The position numbers were made by a program, and so were the translations under genes. From Lewinellaceae bacterium (GTDB lineage: Bacteria > Bacteroidota > Bacteroidia > Chitinophagales > Saprospiraceae), in contig JACJYM010000003.1 of assembly GCA_020636155.1 (NCBI GenBank), forward strand, positions 248,001-312,000: a stretch of DNA of 64,000 nt, given 5' to 3'. Positions 27,000 to 36,193 of this stretch are shown in pieces (positions within the stretch are counted from its first letter, which is position 1; each line of letters starts with the position of its first letter). The notes below the pieces were generated by a model, which ran no database searches, was not told where the DNA came from, and worked only from the letters and a program-made list of their open reading frames with translations.

Positions 27000-29384
27000 T
27001 TAGTTAATTATAAGGATTTTCTTGACAATATTGATTGTATTGGTTCGTATCATCACGATATGTAATCCAGTTTTATCAAGATTTGAAGTTGGAATCGATA
27101 CAAATTTAGAATTTGCATCTTTGATATTTGATGAAATTTCTTGACCCAAATCATTTAGAAGAATAATATTGAGTTTATCTTTCGCCAAGTCATCACCAAA
27201 TTCAATATTTATTAAGTCTCCTTTTCTGATTGGATTGGGCAAAATGGTAAATTGACTAGAATAGATATCCTTAACGGCATCAGCTTCAAGTATGGTGTGC
27301 AGAGTCGTATTTGTTAGAATTGCCGGATTTTGGTCAAAATAAATTGCTGCAGTATTTTCTATTTTATCACCTGGATTTAGTTCAGATACCGGCTTTATGC
27401 GATACCGTATATAACCGTGACTTTGGCTTTCATTAGTGGTGCTGTCTGGTAGAAATATTTGAGGAAATACAAATCTAATTTCCCGTCCATTAATTGCCAC
27501 ATGATATGAATGACTTGCATCTAAAGGTTTGAACGATTTGAGATCCAATTGGTCAGACAATTGATCTACTATGACTATATTTTCAGCAGGGTAGTTCCCT
27601 GTATTTTGAAATCGGATGGTATAAACTATTGTTTCGTTGGTGTCTATATAATTATTAGATCCTCTATTAATATTAGATAGCTTATCATTTGGGTCAAATG
27701 AGCAAAGTAATTGATTTTCATAAGAAGCTTCAAATACGGGAACTTCAAGGTTATTTCTATTGACAATGAGATTGGCATTTAACTTTATTTGTTCTCCAAT
27801 GGATTCTGGGCCGTCAACGATAAATTCGGGAAATAAACTTAACTCTTGGCTAGGAAGTATTTCTAAATACTTAGAAATTTCATTTTGATTCATTTGGTAC
27901 TGCATCAAAGTATTAGCTGAAGGAGTGATATTATTGGAAAATTGGAACGTAATCTTACCAACGATGGTGTCAGAACCAGTATTACGTATTGTGCAGTTTG
28001 CTTTCGTAATTTCATTGCATACGGCATCCGCCATCTCTATCTGGCCAATAGCACTTAGTTTTTCGACATTATATTGTAATCCAAAAGTTAAATCCTCTGA
28101 AGAATATCTGTTTTGACTGCGGTGAATGGTTGTTTGACTAGTACCCTTGGTGAGTATTAAATCACTATCCTTGATTATATCTATGGTCAAGGATGTGTCT
28201 TGAAAGGTGGTATTGATATTGCCTGAGTTGCCGGTATAGTAATTTTTACCATTGAGTAAAAAATTTATATTATTCATGGCGAATTCACCTGAATCTTTTC
28301 GACCATTTCCATTGGTATCATAAAAGCAATGGATAGTAATGTCGGAAAAATCACTTGTATGGTTTGCAGATAGGTTTAGGTTAAATTTTTGGTCAAAAAT
28401 ACCGGCGATTCTTATCAATTCAACTTCGATATAGTTATTATCAACGGCATAATTATAGAGCTTTACAGCAGCCTCATGCTGTAGATTGTCCTCCGAGGTG
28501 AGGGTGAGCATCCCTTTATATACGAGTTTGTCCGTTTTATCTGCTCCAATGAAGGATTTTATTTTAAACAGTGCGGAGAGCATAATTGTTCCCCATGAAA
28601 AACCATCTCTATCTTGCGGCCCATAAGCTAAATCGCTCATGGTATTCACTTCCTTGTCATCATTCGTTTTTATTTTGGTGAATAATTTGGTATCACTATA
28701 GGTCGCATATTTGTCTGGGCCGCTCACCTGTGGTATGGGTCCAAAGCCATCATATTCTGTCATAAAAGATTGGGCAAAATATTCCTGAAATGATTCCGAT
28801 ACACCTCCATTATCTACAGAAGCCACCATAAGCTGATCCATATAGTAATCCATTAAGGCACAAGCTATCCAATGTCCGTCAGTAGCAGTACCCACAGCTT
28901 TTCCAAATGCAATAAGATTGTCAGATGAACTTGCTTTAGTGTATAGCAAATTAGTTTCATCATTAGGATTGACACTAATTTTATTGATAATATTTAAATC
29001 CGATACTCCTAGGAATCCTGTCTTCTCATCTAAATATTTTTTAGCATGAGTCAAATACCATATAGCCATCGCTCCTTTGTATTCATCGCTGCCAACAGAA
29101 AAATCCAAATTGTTGTCTTCATTACATGCCGGAGTGGCCAACTCAAAGTACTCACTTTCTATACAATAAACTGCTTCCTGCTGGCTATTAAGTGTAAGGT
29201 TGATATATGGATTCTTGGTTTTATCAAGATAAAAATTGTTATTCGCAAATGCCGCAGAGGGAATTGGTAGTTGGACATAGCCACTAAAAGGCCCAACAAG
29301 TATATTATTAGTACCTGCTTGTGTTTGGGATTTCAGCTGAACCAAAGCCAGCAATAAGCATAAAACTAATAGTGTTCTTTTCAT
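27000..29384 (-). CDS. T9SS-exported protein with degenerate gluzincin peptidase domain and DUF11-like repeat
   Basis: About 794 residues from ATG 29384, which gives a good signal peptide ending near L-K-S-Q (an ATG 15 bp upstream is possible). The N-terminal 300 residues follow the layout of thermolysin/M36-type peptidases (a Y-K-G-A-M-A-I-W-Y-L-T-H-A segment, then I-A-F-G-K-A, then G-G-V-S-E-S-F-Q-E-Y-F-A). However, the zinc site H-E-x-x-H is replaced by H-W-I-A-C (His near residue 171), so catalysis is unlikely. A DUF11/DUF7619-like beta domain follows at about 560-700 (Y-T-I-R-F-Q-N-T-G-N-Y), and the last 80 residues are a T9SS sorting domain. Probably a surface binding protein derived from a protease. 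Confidence 0.8.
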   Translation of the reverse strand: MKRTLLVLCLLLALVQLKSQTQAGTNNILVGPFSGYVQLPIPSAAFANNNFYLDKTKNPYINLTLNSQQEAVYCIESEYFELATPACNEDNNLDFSVGSDEYKGAMAIWYLTHAKKYLDEKTGFLGVSDLNIINKISVNPNDETNLLYTKASSSDNLIAFGKAVGTATDGHWIACALMDYYMDQLMVASVDNGGVSESFQEYFAQSFMTEYDGFGPIPQVSGPDKYATYSDTKLFTKIKTNDDKEVNTMSDLAYGPQDRDGFSWGTIMLSALFKIKSFIGADKTDKLVYKGMLTLTSEDNLQHEAAVKLYNYAVDNNYIEVELIRIAGIFDQKFNLNLSANHTSDFSDITIHCFYDTNGNGRKDSGEFAMNNINFLLNGKNYYTGNSGNINTTFQDTSLTIDIIKDSDLILTKGTSQTTIHRSQNRYSSEDLTFGLQYNVEKLSAIGQIEMADAVCNEITKANCTIRNTGSDTIVGKITFQFSNNITPSANTLMQYQMNQNEISKYLEILPSQELSLFPEFIVDGPESIGEQIKLNANLIVNRNNLEVPVFEASYENQLLCSFDPNDKLSNINRGSNNYIDTNETIVYTIRFQNTGNYPAENIVIVDQLSDQLDLKSFKPLDASHSYHVAINGREIRFVFPQIFLPDSTTNESQSHGYIRYRIKPVSELNPGDKIENTAAIYFDQNPAILTNTTLHTILEADAVKDIYSSQFTILPNPIRKGDLINIEFGDDLAKDKLNIILLNDLGQEISSNIKDANSKFVSIPTSNLDKTGLHIVMIRTNTINIVKKILIIN

Positions 29385-29443
29385 TTTTTTAAATTTCATT
29401 TTTTGTTATACAAATATTGTTTTGATCATTTCCTTGTCATTAT

Positions 29444-29576
29444 TGTCTGAATCGCAGATTACCACGGATTTTTGGATTCCACAGATATTCCTCCCCCGCT
29501 CTTCGAGCACCCCCTCCAGAGAGGGATTGGTGTTTCTGCGTCATCCGTGTTATCCTTCTAATCTGTGATTCTGACA
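29444..29576. repeat. MITE-like inverted-repeat element
   Basis: The arms TGTCTGAATCGCAGATTA... (29444-29469) and its near-complement ending TAATCTGTGATTCTGACA (29543-29576) enclose a GC-richer centre (29491-29526) with CCCCCGCTCTTCGAGCA and CCCTCCAGAGAGGG. Arms with this CAGATTA/CACGGAT theme occur widely between genes in Bacteroidota and other phyla (recalled). No transposase is present. The remainder of 29385-29759 shows no gene. Confidence 0.65.
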
Positions 29577-29759
29577 TTTTACTTTCTTTATTATTTATAT
29601 TTTTTCTTGCTCTTTTCTTACTATTGTATAGTAGCTCGGATACAGGCTGAGAGGACCGTGTTTCTTATTTTGTCATTTCGAACTTACCGAGAAATCAACT
29701 TTTGTTCATTACTCAATTCTTTTTTATTAATCATTCGCTTTCTCTTTTTGTCTTTTCAA

Positions 29760-30494
29760 TTATAAGCTATCGGGTTTACTCTCCAATAGCTTTGCATATT
29801 CTTTCGGTCTTAACATGTAATGTAAATCAATTACCTTCTTTATTCCACTGCTTGCCTCAAAAAAATAATTAGATATATCATCAGACGCAAATTTTTCCTT
29901 ATCCGACAACCAATTGTATTGGGCTCGAACAAAAAACTCTACTGCCTCTTTATAAGCTTGGGCATACGCCTCATCACTAATTTCATTATATATCAACATT
30001 CTTGTCATACGAGAACTTGGACCCCCACCACCGATAAAAACCTGAAACTCTTTATCATGCTTATGACCTTGTCTCTCCAACATATCTAACTCATACATTT
30101 TTTCAATAGAGTAATTCGGTCTACTCCATGCAAAAAAAGATTCTAAACGATCAACCAATATCTCAAATATCATAGCTGCCATATCATTGATGGAGTCTAA
30201 AGTCCCGTCTAAACGGAACAATTTTTTATCAAGAAAAATCACTTTCTTACTTTCTTTTCCAAAAAACCTTACCATATAAGCATTAATCTTCTTATTCTGA
30301 ACATTTAAAGAAATCATGAACGAACGGTCAATATGCAAATTGGCAGACCCAACATATTCTATAAATCCCGTATCTGTCTCCTTCTTATACAAAAAATCAG
30401 CAACATACTCCCAATCATTATTTTCAAGGTAGTGACTCATCTTTTGTGCCAATTTTTTATTGACTCTTCCTACATATTTTTTGTCTAGAAACAT
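29760..30494 (-). CDS. Hypothetical protein, orphan cluster gene 1
   Basis: A 244-residue soluble protein with no signal peptide or membrane segment. It is rich in aromatic and charged residues, with a mixed alpha/beta pattern and a glycine run F-I-G-G-G-G-P near residue 150. I do not recognise the family. It belongs to a same-strand set of orphan genes (29760-31915) following a MITE-like element. The style, mid-size cytoplasmic protein next to unrelated small proteins, resembles immunity or effector-associated genes, but no toxin is visible. Confidence 0.65.
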   Translation of the reverse strand: MFLDKKYVGRVNKKLAQKMSHYLENNDWEYVADFLYKKETDTGFIEYVGSANLHIDRSFMISLNVQNKKINAYMVRFFGKESKKVIFLDKKLFRLDGTLDSINDMAAMIFEILVDRLESFFAWSRPNYSIEKMYELDMLERQGHKHDKEFQVFIGGGGPSSRMTRMLIYNEISDEAYAQAYKEAVEFFVRAQYNWLSDKEKFASDDISNYFFEASSGIKKVIDLHYMLRPKEYAKLLESKPDSL

Positions 30495-30577
30495 ATTAGT
30501 TTAATATTTTATAAAACATTCTAATTTCATAGTTGCCATCAACCTCTACATGCTGGGTATATGATTTATGAAAATGA

Positions 30578-31372
30578 TCAATAGCAACCATCTAAAGTGG
30601 ACAAATAGCCACCATTCCATTTGTTAAAATCATCAAAGCTCCAAATCATCTCTCCACTATCTTTATCTATAGCTAATATTTGACCCTTTTCTACAAATAA
30701 AAGTACTATTTTTTCATCAATGATTCTGGTTTTCATGAACTGCAATCTTTCGTATCGTGGCAAAGATCTATCCGTAAGGTAATCCATAATAGACCGATGC
30801 CAAATCAAATTCTCGTTCTTGTCTAGCAAAGCAAAATCTCTTATTCTCTCCTCTGAGCTATAATAAATCTTATCTCCTATCTGTAGCGTACCCAATGTTT
30901 GAAAAAAGAAAGAACCATCTCTTAATTTTAAGCTACTCGAATAATTATAATCCCGTGTTCCATCATACCAAAAAATCAAATATTTGGATAATTCAGGTCT
31001 GACAAGACCTCCGCCACTAATAGTAACATGATCATTACAAGTAATGTTAACATAATTGCTAGGTGCAACTCCGACATATTCAATACTATAAATTTTTTCG
31101 GTTCTATAATTGTCTAAGTCAGTCATATAAACATCATTATCATAACTAGCCCATACAATAGCGTTTTTTATCAGACCATAAGTCTTAACTTCTTTTTTTA
31201 CAACCTGTTCAAACCTATTATTCTCAAATTTGAATATTCCTTGTTCGAATCCGGGAGTAAAACGTTTGTGAATATCCTTCCTGCGGGGTAACATAAAATA
31301 AAATACCCCATCCATTAGATATTCCCCTTGGGAATCCCGAATAATTTCTATAAGTTCTGCCTTAATATTCAT
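30578..31372 (-). CDS. Hypothetical beta-propeller-like protein, orphan cluster gene 2
   Basis: A 264-residue protein without signal peptide. The C-terminal strand pattern G-Q-I-L-A-I-D-K-D-S-G-E-M-I-W-S-F is a classical PQQ-type beta-propeller blade, and earlier segments with similar spacing suggest several more degenerate blades. Its ATG overlaps the stop codon of the preceding small frame by one base (TAATG), so it is translationally coupled to it. Function unknown. Confidence 0.65.
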   Translation of the reverse strand: MNIKAELIEIIRDSQGEYLMDGVFYFMLPRRKDIHKRFTPGFEQGIFKFENNRFEQVVKKEVKTYGLIKNAIVWASYDNDVYMTDLDNYRTEKIYSIEYVGVAPSNYVNITCNDHVTISGGGLVRPELSKYLIFWYDGTRDYNYSSSLKLRDGSFFFQTLGTLQIGDKIYYSSEERIRDFALLDKNENLIWHRSIMDYLTDRSLPRYERLQFMKTRIIDEKIVLLFVEKGQILAIDKDSGEMIWSFDDFNKWNGGYLSTLDGCY

Positions 31373-31612
31373 TATGGAAACATTTTGATATACCAGTCAT
31401 CCAACTGCGATAAATTGGATTTAAAAACCCCATGGTCTCGATTTCTAAACGAGATGCGGTATGCTCGCCCTCCACTTTCATATTCCATAAATATAGCCTC
31501 TAATTGTTGCTAAATTTAATACTTCTACAGCTATCTGCCTCTCATTATCCTTATAATTTAATGCACTACAATATATATTATCTTCTACTTTGGATATTAT
31601 TCCTAATCTCAA
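31372..31612 (-). pseudogene. Small gene with an apparent one-base frameshift, orphan cluster gene 3
   Basis: A frame opens at TTG 31612, three bases after the DUF1905 stop, and reads L-R-L-G-I-I-S-K-V-E-D-N-I-Y to a point near 31501. Removing one base there joins it to the frame E-A-I-F-M-E-Y-E-S-G-G-R-A-Y-R, which ends at a TAA overlapping the next ATG (31372). The repaired product would be about 79 residues and reads like a normal protein. It is either a disrupted gene, a sequencing error, or two short genes (the second from ATG 31488). It is in frame with DUF1905 upstream. Confidence 0.55.
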
Positions 31613-31615
31613 AGG

Positions 31616-31915
31616 TCATAAATATATAGTCAAATTTATATTTTCGGTCGTATTAAGTTTTACCAATTTTCTTATTTTAGATTTTATGGGTAAGAGATAA
31701 GTCTTTGATTTTGAATCGTACCATATTGCTGACTCCCATTCTATGTCTCCAATCTTTGCCCGAGTTTTCATTCGACCCCAACCTTCTTCCTGAAAAGCTA
31801 GATTGGTTCTAATTTCTTTTGACATTTCTAAAGGTAAAGAGACAAAAAACCAGCCTCCGGGTGAATCATGTTGCCACATTTTTACGGAAAATTCGTATCT
31901 AATGTTTTGATTCAT
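31616..31915 (-). CDS. DUF1905 domain protein
   Basis: A 99-residue beta-rich protein with the DUF1905 signatures: G-G-W-F-F-V-S-L-P near residue 20, G-W-G-R-M near 47, and a final K-S-K-T-Y-L-L-P-I-K. Such domains are often fused to a YdeI/OmpD-associated helical domain, which is absent here, though the stand-alone form is common. It heads the orphan cluster and its downstream sequence remains open in the same frame past the stop codon. Function unknown. Confidence 0.82.
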   Translation of the reverse strand: MNQNIRYEFSVKMWQHDSPGGWFFVSLPLEMSKEIRTNLAFQEEGWGRMKTRAKIGDIEWESAIWYDSKSKTYLLPIKSKIRKLVKLNTTENINLTIYL

Positions 31916-32106
31916 AATTTTACCTTTATTAAAGCCAATCTATATTGAGGACGTAAAATAGGGTTTTAATACTAAAATATTTCATTCCGTAATAGGTAGG
32001 TTCATTTACACGACTACCTAAGTCACTTTTTTTAAGTGAATAAAGTATAAATTGAGGCCATGGAGTTATTCAAATATTACTCAGGGAATTCATTACAATT
32101 CATTTG

Positions 32107-32511
32107 TTAGGATAATTTTTTAATAATTAGGGTAGCTAAATAGACTTCTAGCATGCTTAATGGAATTGCAAAATATAAAATTGGATAGGGTAAAACACCC
32201 ATGTTTGCAATAACTACCCACATCAGAACAAATGCCATAAACCAAACCAAAAAGGTCGTTGCCATCAATGAGAATTTCTTTGCAATAAAATAAATCGAAA
32301 TTGCCAATAATAGTGACCACACTCCCCAAATAGCACCATTAATAGGCTGAGAAGGAAATATTAACCCTAAATTTTGGTAGTGTTCAGTCCAATAATTTTT
32401 CAATAATAACTCGTTTCGGACAAATTCTGATATGCTAATCCATATTGTTGCTAGTACGATAGGTATCACCGATTTCTTAAAAGTCATCATTTTTGATTTT
32501 AAGTTATCCAC
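32107..32511 (-). CDS. Small integral membrane protein, unknown
   Basis: A 134-residue protein with four predicted membrane helices (about 12-32, 55-76, 81-103, 108-131). The conserved-looking patch E-F-V-R-N-E-L-L and Y-W-T-E-H-Y in the first loop suggests a family kept in Bacteroidota, but I cannot name it. It stands alone; 31916-32106 upstream shows nothing. Confidence 0.7.
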   Translation of the reverse strand: MDNLKSKMMTFKKSVIPIVLATIWISISEFVRNELLLKNYWTEHYQNLGLIFPSQPINGAIWGVWSLLLAISIYFIAKKFSLMATTFLVWFMAFVLMWVVIANMGVLPYPILYFAIPLSMLEVYLATLIIKKLS

Positions 32512-32590
32512 AATTGTAAGAAAAGTTTATCACAATTTCTTGAGATTTGAGAAATTGAAATTATCAAATAAATCTTGTCTTTTCACAGGA

Positions 32591-33595
32591 TTATATTTTT
32601 ACTGTCCAATCAATAATTGTATTCAGTGCATTTTCTGTGATATAATAAGGCGATATTTTGCTCTTTGGATTGGATTTATCATTCAAATAGTGGCTGGCTT
32701 TATCAATGATCGAAATCGAAATATTTGGGTTTTTTAGTCCTTTTAATATTTCGACTTCATTATTACAACTCACCGTTTTGTCTTCTGTTCCTATGATATA
32801 AAGCATTGGTATCTCGCAAGATTGGTAAGTTACTTCATGATTTTGTTTCATTAGGTCAATTATGACCTCTTTAATGATGTGTTTACCTTTTCCAAAATTC
32901 AACTCTTTCATGATTGCTTTAGCCTTGTTTTTGGAAGCCTGATAGTCTTCGTCTGGGCAAACAGAGTTCCTTACAAGGTCTATAAACTGGATCACTTCCT
33001 CGGTTGTTTTTCCCTTCACAGTAAAGAATCCCACAATATTAGTAGTGGCTTGATATGTTAGAAATGCTCCATTATTTTCTACCGGTGTTGCCATTTGGAT
33101 AATAAAGTCAAAATCACAACCATTTTCTAAGGCACCTATAGACGCAATACCTCCTAGGCTATGACCAAGTATTCCGATTTTTTTATCATAGAGTATTTCT
33201 AATTTTTTTAAGTACATAAATGCAGAAACGACATCTTTTTGGAGTAAAGTTGCAGTTTCAGTGTCCGTATTATACTTTCCTCCTGACTTGCCAATTCCTC
33301 TATCGTCGAATCTAAAAACAGCAATTTGGTTAGTCAAAAATTCATTTGCCAATACAAAATGCGAATGACGAGTGTTTTTACCACTACCAGGTACAATGAT
33401 AACTACTTTGGAGAACTCATTGGCTGGGTATATCAAGCTTCCAGAAAGTTTTATACCGTCCTCTCGACTTGTAAATTCAATTTCCTGACTCTTTAATTGT
33501 TCAGATAGTTCTATTTTTTGTTCATTGCGGAATATATTTTGAGCATAAGTTAACTTCGCTGAACAAATGAATAAAATCACGAAGAGTGGTTTCAT
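32591..33595 (-). CDS. Secreted alpha/beta hydrolase
   Basis: About 334 residues from ATG 33595, which starts the signal peptide directly (M-K-P-L-F-V-I-L-F ending near Y-A-Q); another ATG lies 18 bp upstream. The nucleophile elbow G-H-S-L-G-G is present near residue 142, with R-F-D-D-R-G-I-G-K-S upstream and a D-K-T-V and S-H-Y-L pair towards the C terminus completing the Ser-Asp-His triad. It resembles dienelactone hydrolase/acyl esterases acting in the periplasm. Substrate unknown. Confidence 0.88.
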   Translation of the reverse strand: MKPLFVILFICSAKLTYAQNIFRNEQKIELSEQLKSQEIEFTSREDGIKLSGSLIYPANEFSKVVIIVPGSGKNTRHSHFVLANEFLTNQIAVFRFDDRGIGKSGGKYNTDTETATLLQKDVVSAFMYLKKLEILYDKKIGILGHSLGGIASIGALENGCDFDFIIQMATPVENNGAFLTYQATTNIVGFFTVKGKTTEEVIQFIDLVRNSVCPDEDYQASKNKAKAIMKELNFGKGKHIIKEVIIDLMKQNHEVTYQSCEIPMLYIIGTEDKTVSCNNEVEILKGLKNPNISISIIDKASHYLNDKSNPKSKISPYYITENALNTIIDWTVKI

Positions 33596-33905
33596 GTTTT
33601 GATAATTAATCATATTGGAGGTAAATATAGTGAATTGAGGATATTGTTAAAGCTCATCCAGCAATGTGATGGACTTAATGCTCGGTATTACAGTATCCTC
33701 TCCATTAATACCTTGATTTTCATCAATTCTTTCAAGAATTTAGCAAGTTGTCATTAATAAAGAATTGAAACCAACAAAGAAGTGAACATGTAGATTAACA
33801 GACTTGTGCCTCGAATTTTATTTGGGAATCATTAAATAATCTTATTGCGGTTAGCTTCATGCCGGGTGGTATCCAACCATAATAAGGCTTATATATTGTT
33901 GATTA
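33596..33905. other. Intergenic stretch, nothing recognised
   Basis: About 310 bases between the hydrolase and a VOC gene. I see no open frame of note, no convincing promoter box and no strong repeat. Confidence 0.5.
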
Positions 33906-34412
33906 TTAATACTTTAGTTCTGATAATATTATTTTCTTTTGTTTCAAGGTGTTTTTTATTGCCTTCTCCCTGACTTCAGGGTCATCATTGTTAATTAGGT
34001 CAAAATATTCAACTGGAACAACTTGCCATGATAATCCATATTTGTCTTTACACCAGCCACAAGAGCTCTCCTGTCCACCGTTTGTAGTCAATGCGTTCCA
34101 AAAATAATCCGTTTCATCTTGGTCTTTTGTATTAATTATCAAGGAGAATGACTCATTAAATTTTTGAAATGGACCTGCCGCTAAAATGCTTAATTCCATG
34201 CCGGCAATTTCAATTATTGCTGTTTCAAAATCTCCTCCTCCAATTTCTGGTGGATTCGTGTATTTGTGGTGTTCTTTGAGGTTACCTTCTTTAAATATGG
34301 AAAGGTAATAATCGGCAACTGCTTTAGCATCGGTTGTTTCTACCCAAATGGAGGGTGTAATTTTTTGAGTAATAATATTTATTAAATTATTCCCACAGCC
34401 AATTCCACCCAT
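33906..34412 (-). CDS. VOC family (PhnB-like) protein with uncertain start
   Basis: A glyoxalase-fold protein; the core from about residue 15 (I-T-P-S-I-W-V-E) to Y-G-L-S-W-Q-V-V-P matches PhnB-type members, which begin at I-T-P with no leader. The only in-frame ATG (34412) lies 31 bases inside the upstream membrane-protein gene and adds an odd leader, so a non-ATG start near 34370 is possible. It contains a C-G-W-C pair near residue 115. Function unknown. Confidence 0.82.
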   Translation of the reverse strand: MGGIGCGNNLINIITQKITPSIWVETTDAKAVADYYLSIFKEGNLKEHHKYTNPPEIGGGDFETAIIEIAGMELSILAAGPFQKFNESFSLIINTKDQDETDYFWNALTTNGGQESSCGWCKDKYGLSWQVVPVEYFDLINNDDPEVREKAIKNTLKQKKIILSELKY

Positions 34413-34672
34413 ATCAATCCAAATACTATCAAGGCAGCGATGACGTAAAGAAATTTCTTTTTAGGATTAGAAATATACATCAGAAAATAATCGATGAATA
34501 CTCCTGTGATGAACAACAAAATGCCCATCACTACAAAGTCGAGCATCGTCCAATGAACTTCTTCTGTGAATTGCATCGCAATGAATGAAATACTCAACAT
34601 CGCTACGTCAATTACCAGTATTCGACCTAAATGCATGGTTTTTAGCTTATTAATTAAACAATTTTCAGCCAT
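34382..34672 (-). CDS. Small membrane protein, unknown
   Basis: A 96-residue protein with three hydrophobic segments (about 17-33, 43-63, 74-95) and a basic loop N-P-K-K-K near residue 70. An internal ATG at codon 13 is an alternative start. It overlaps the downstream VOC gene by 31 bases and lies 43 bp upstream of the psd stop. No known family recognised with confidence. Confidence 0.7.
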   Translation of the reverse strand: MAENCLINKLKTMHLGRILVIDVAMLSISFIAMQFTEEVHWTMLDFVVMGILLFITGVFIDYFLMYISNPKKKFLYVIAALIVFGLIWVELAVGII

Positions 34673-34715
34673 ATAAATCGGGTTTATTTGTGAGTAATTG
34701 TCTCGTAATCAATTT

Positions 34716-35369
34716 CTACTTCCATTCTGCAATTTCCGTAATATTTCCTTTCACCACATCCCCAATCTTAACTAAAACTTTTGTTCCCACGGGAAGATAT
34801 AAATCTACACGGGATCCTAATTTTATAAAACCCATATCTTCTCCCTGTATGACTTTGTTGCCTTCGCCCACGTACCACACGATTCTCCTTGCCAATGCAC
34901 CGGCTACCTGCCGAATCAGGATTGATTTGCCACCAGTGGTTTCATACACCGTCGTTGTCCTTTCATTGACGGTAGAGGCTTTCGGCTCCCAAGCGGCAAG
35001 ATACTTTCCGGGATGGTACTTAAAGTATCTGACGATACCCGATACGGGATTTCTATTAACATGAACATTGAGCGGGGACATGAATACAGACACCATTAAC
35101 CGTTTGTCTTTGAAATATTCGTTTTCCTCCGTTTCTTCGATGACCACGATTTTGCCGTCGGCAGGACAAAGTATTTTATCAGGTAGTAGTCCCTTTAATT
35201 TTCTATCCGGGTTTCTAAAAAATGACACTAAAAACAGCCATAATGCCAATAAAACGAGACCAATCGGCCAACACAACCAGCACACATACCGGCACAAAAC
35301 CCATGTTACAATGGCAAATAATATCCCGGAAACCATGAGGGTAGCATATCCTTCTTTATGAATTGTCAT
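34716..35369 (-). CDS. psd: Phosphatidylserine decarboxylase, short form
   Basis: A 217-residue proenzyme that converts phosphatidylserine to phosphatidylethanolamine. Two N-terminal membrane helices precede the conserved P-L-N-V-H-V-N-R and the C-terminal self-cleavage site L-G-S-R, where the serine becomes the pyruvoyl group. A longer frame from 35426 exists, but ATG 35369 is 2 bp after the cdsA stop and gives the family's usual start. It is coupled to cdsA, which makes the CDP-diacylglycerol precursor, so the pair forms a phospholipid unit. Confidence 0.94.
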   Translation of the reverse strand: MTIHKEGYATLMVSGILFAIVTWVLCRYVCWLCWPIGLVLLALWLFLVSFFRNPDRKLKGLLPDKILCPADGKIVVIEETEENEYFKDKRLMVSVFMSPLNVHVNRNPVSGIVRYFKYHPGKYLAAWEPKASTVNERTTTVYETTGGKSILIRQVAGALARRIVWYVGEGNKVIQGEDMGFIKLGSRVDLYLPVGTKVLVKIGDVVKGNITEIAEWK

Positions 35370-35371
35370 GT

Positions 35372-36193
35372 CTAATTTATTTGTGTAATTGAGTTCAAAT
35401 ATAAAACCATTAAAACAAATGGCCATACATAGATAAAACTATCGAAGCGATCCCAAAATCCGCCATGTCCCGGCAGTATATTCCCAGAATCTTTTAAGCC
35501 AAATTCTCGCTTTACTGAAGATTGATAAAGGTCGCCGTACGTACCAAAAATGGAACAGATTAAGGCTAATAAAATCATCGTTTTCAAATCAAAATTTGAA
35601 AATTTAGCAAGGATTATTGCGACCAACAAAGTGCCAATTGCACCGCCAATGAAGCCTTCCCATGTTTTATTTGGACTTACCCTTTCGAAGAGTTTGTATT
35701 TTCCTATTTTTGAGCCAATAAGGTAAGCAAAACTATCATTTGACCATATTAGTAGCAGAATAATCAAAAGGATGTTCATGCTAAAAGACTCTATCGGGTT
35801 ATTGATTAAATAAAATAGAAACAAAACGGCCGGGATGATCATGTAAAAGAACAAATATCTTGAATGCCAGGTGAGATTTTGATTATTTAAATAAATGGTG
35901 ACCAACAAAAACAAATTGAAAAGGCAACACAAGGCCAATAAGATGATATAAGCTCCCGGCGAATACTGCGTTTTAAAAGCGTAAAATACCAATGCCATGA
36001 GTGCCGCCACTATGAAATAGGAATGCCATCTAATGTCTTGAAGTTTATTAATATTAGCGAATTCTGTTCCTGCTAGTATCGCTACCAATGCCACAAATAT
36101 CATCGCGGTAACATTGCCGCTCAACACCAAAGCTAGTACGGTGGCACCAAATACGATGGCGGTTTTGGTTCTTATTTTAAGTTTTTGGTCCAT
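35372..36193 (-). CDS. cdsA: Phosphatidate cytidylyltransferase (CDP-diglyceride synthase)
   Basis: About 273 residues from ATG 36193 (a longer frame starts at 36214). Around eight membrane helices end in the family signature S-S-V-K-R-E-F-G-L-K-D-S-G, then P-G-H-G-G-F-W-D-R-F-D. It makes CDP-diacylglycerol from phosphatidic acid and CTP in the inner membrane. It overlaps the end of the upstream CPBP protease gene by 17 bases and is followed after 2 bp by psd. Confidence 0.95.
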   Translation of the reverse strand: MDQKLKIRTKTAIVFGATVLALVLSGNVTAMIFVALVAILAGTEFANINKLQDIRWHSYFIVAALMALVFYAFKTQYSPGAYIILLALCCLFNLFLLVTIYLNNQNLTWHSRYLFFYMIIPAVLFLFYLINNPIESFSMNILLIILLLIWSNDSFAYLIGSKIGKYKLFERVSPNKTWEGFIGGAIGTLLVAIILAKFSNFDLKTMILLALICSIFGTYGDLYQSSVKREFGLKDSGNILPGHGGFWDRFDSFIYVWPFVLMVLYLNSITQIN

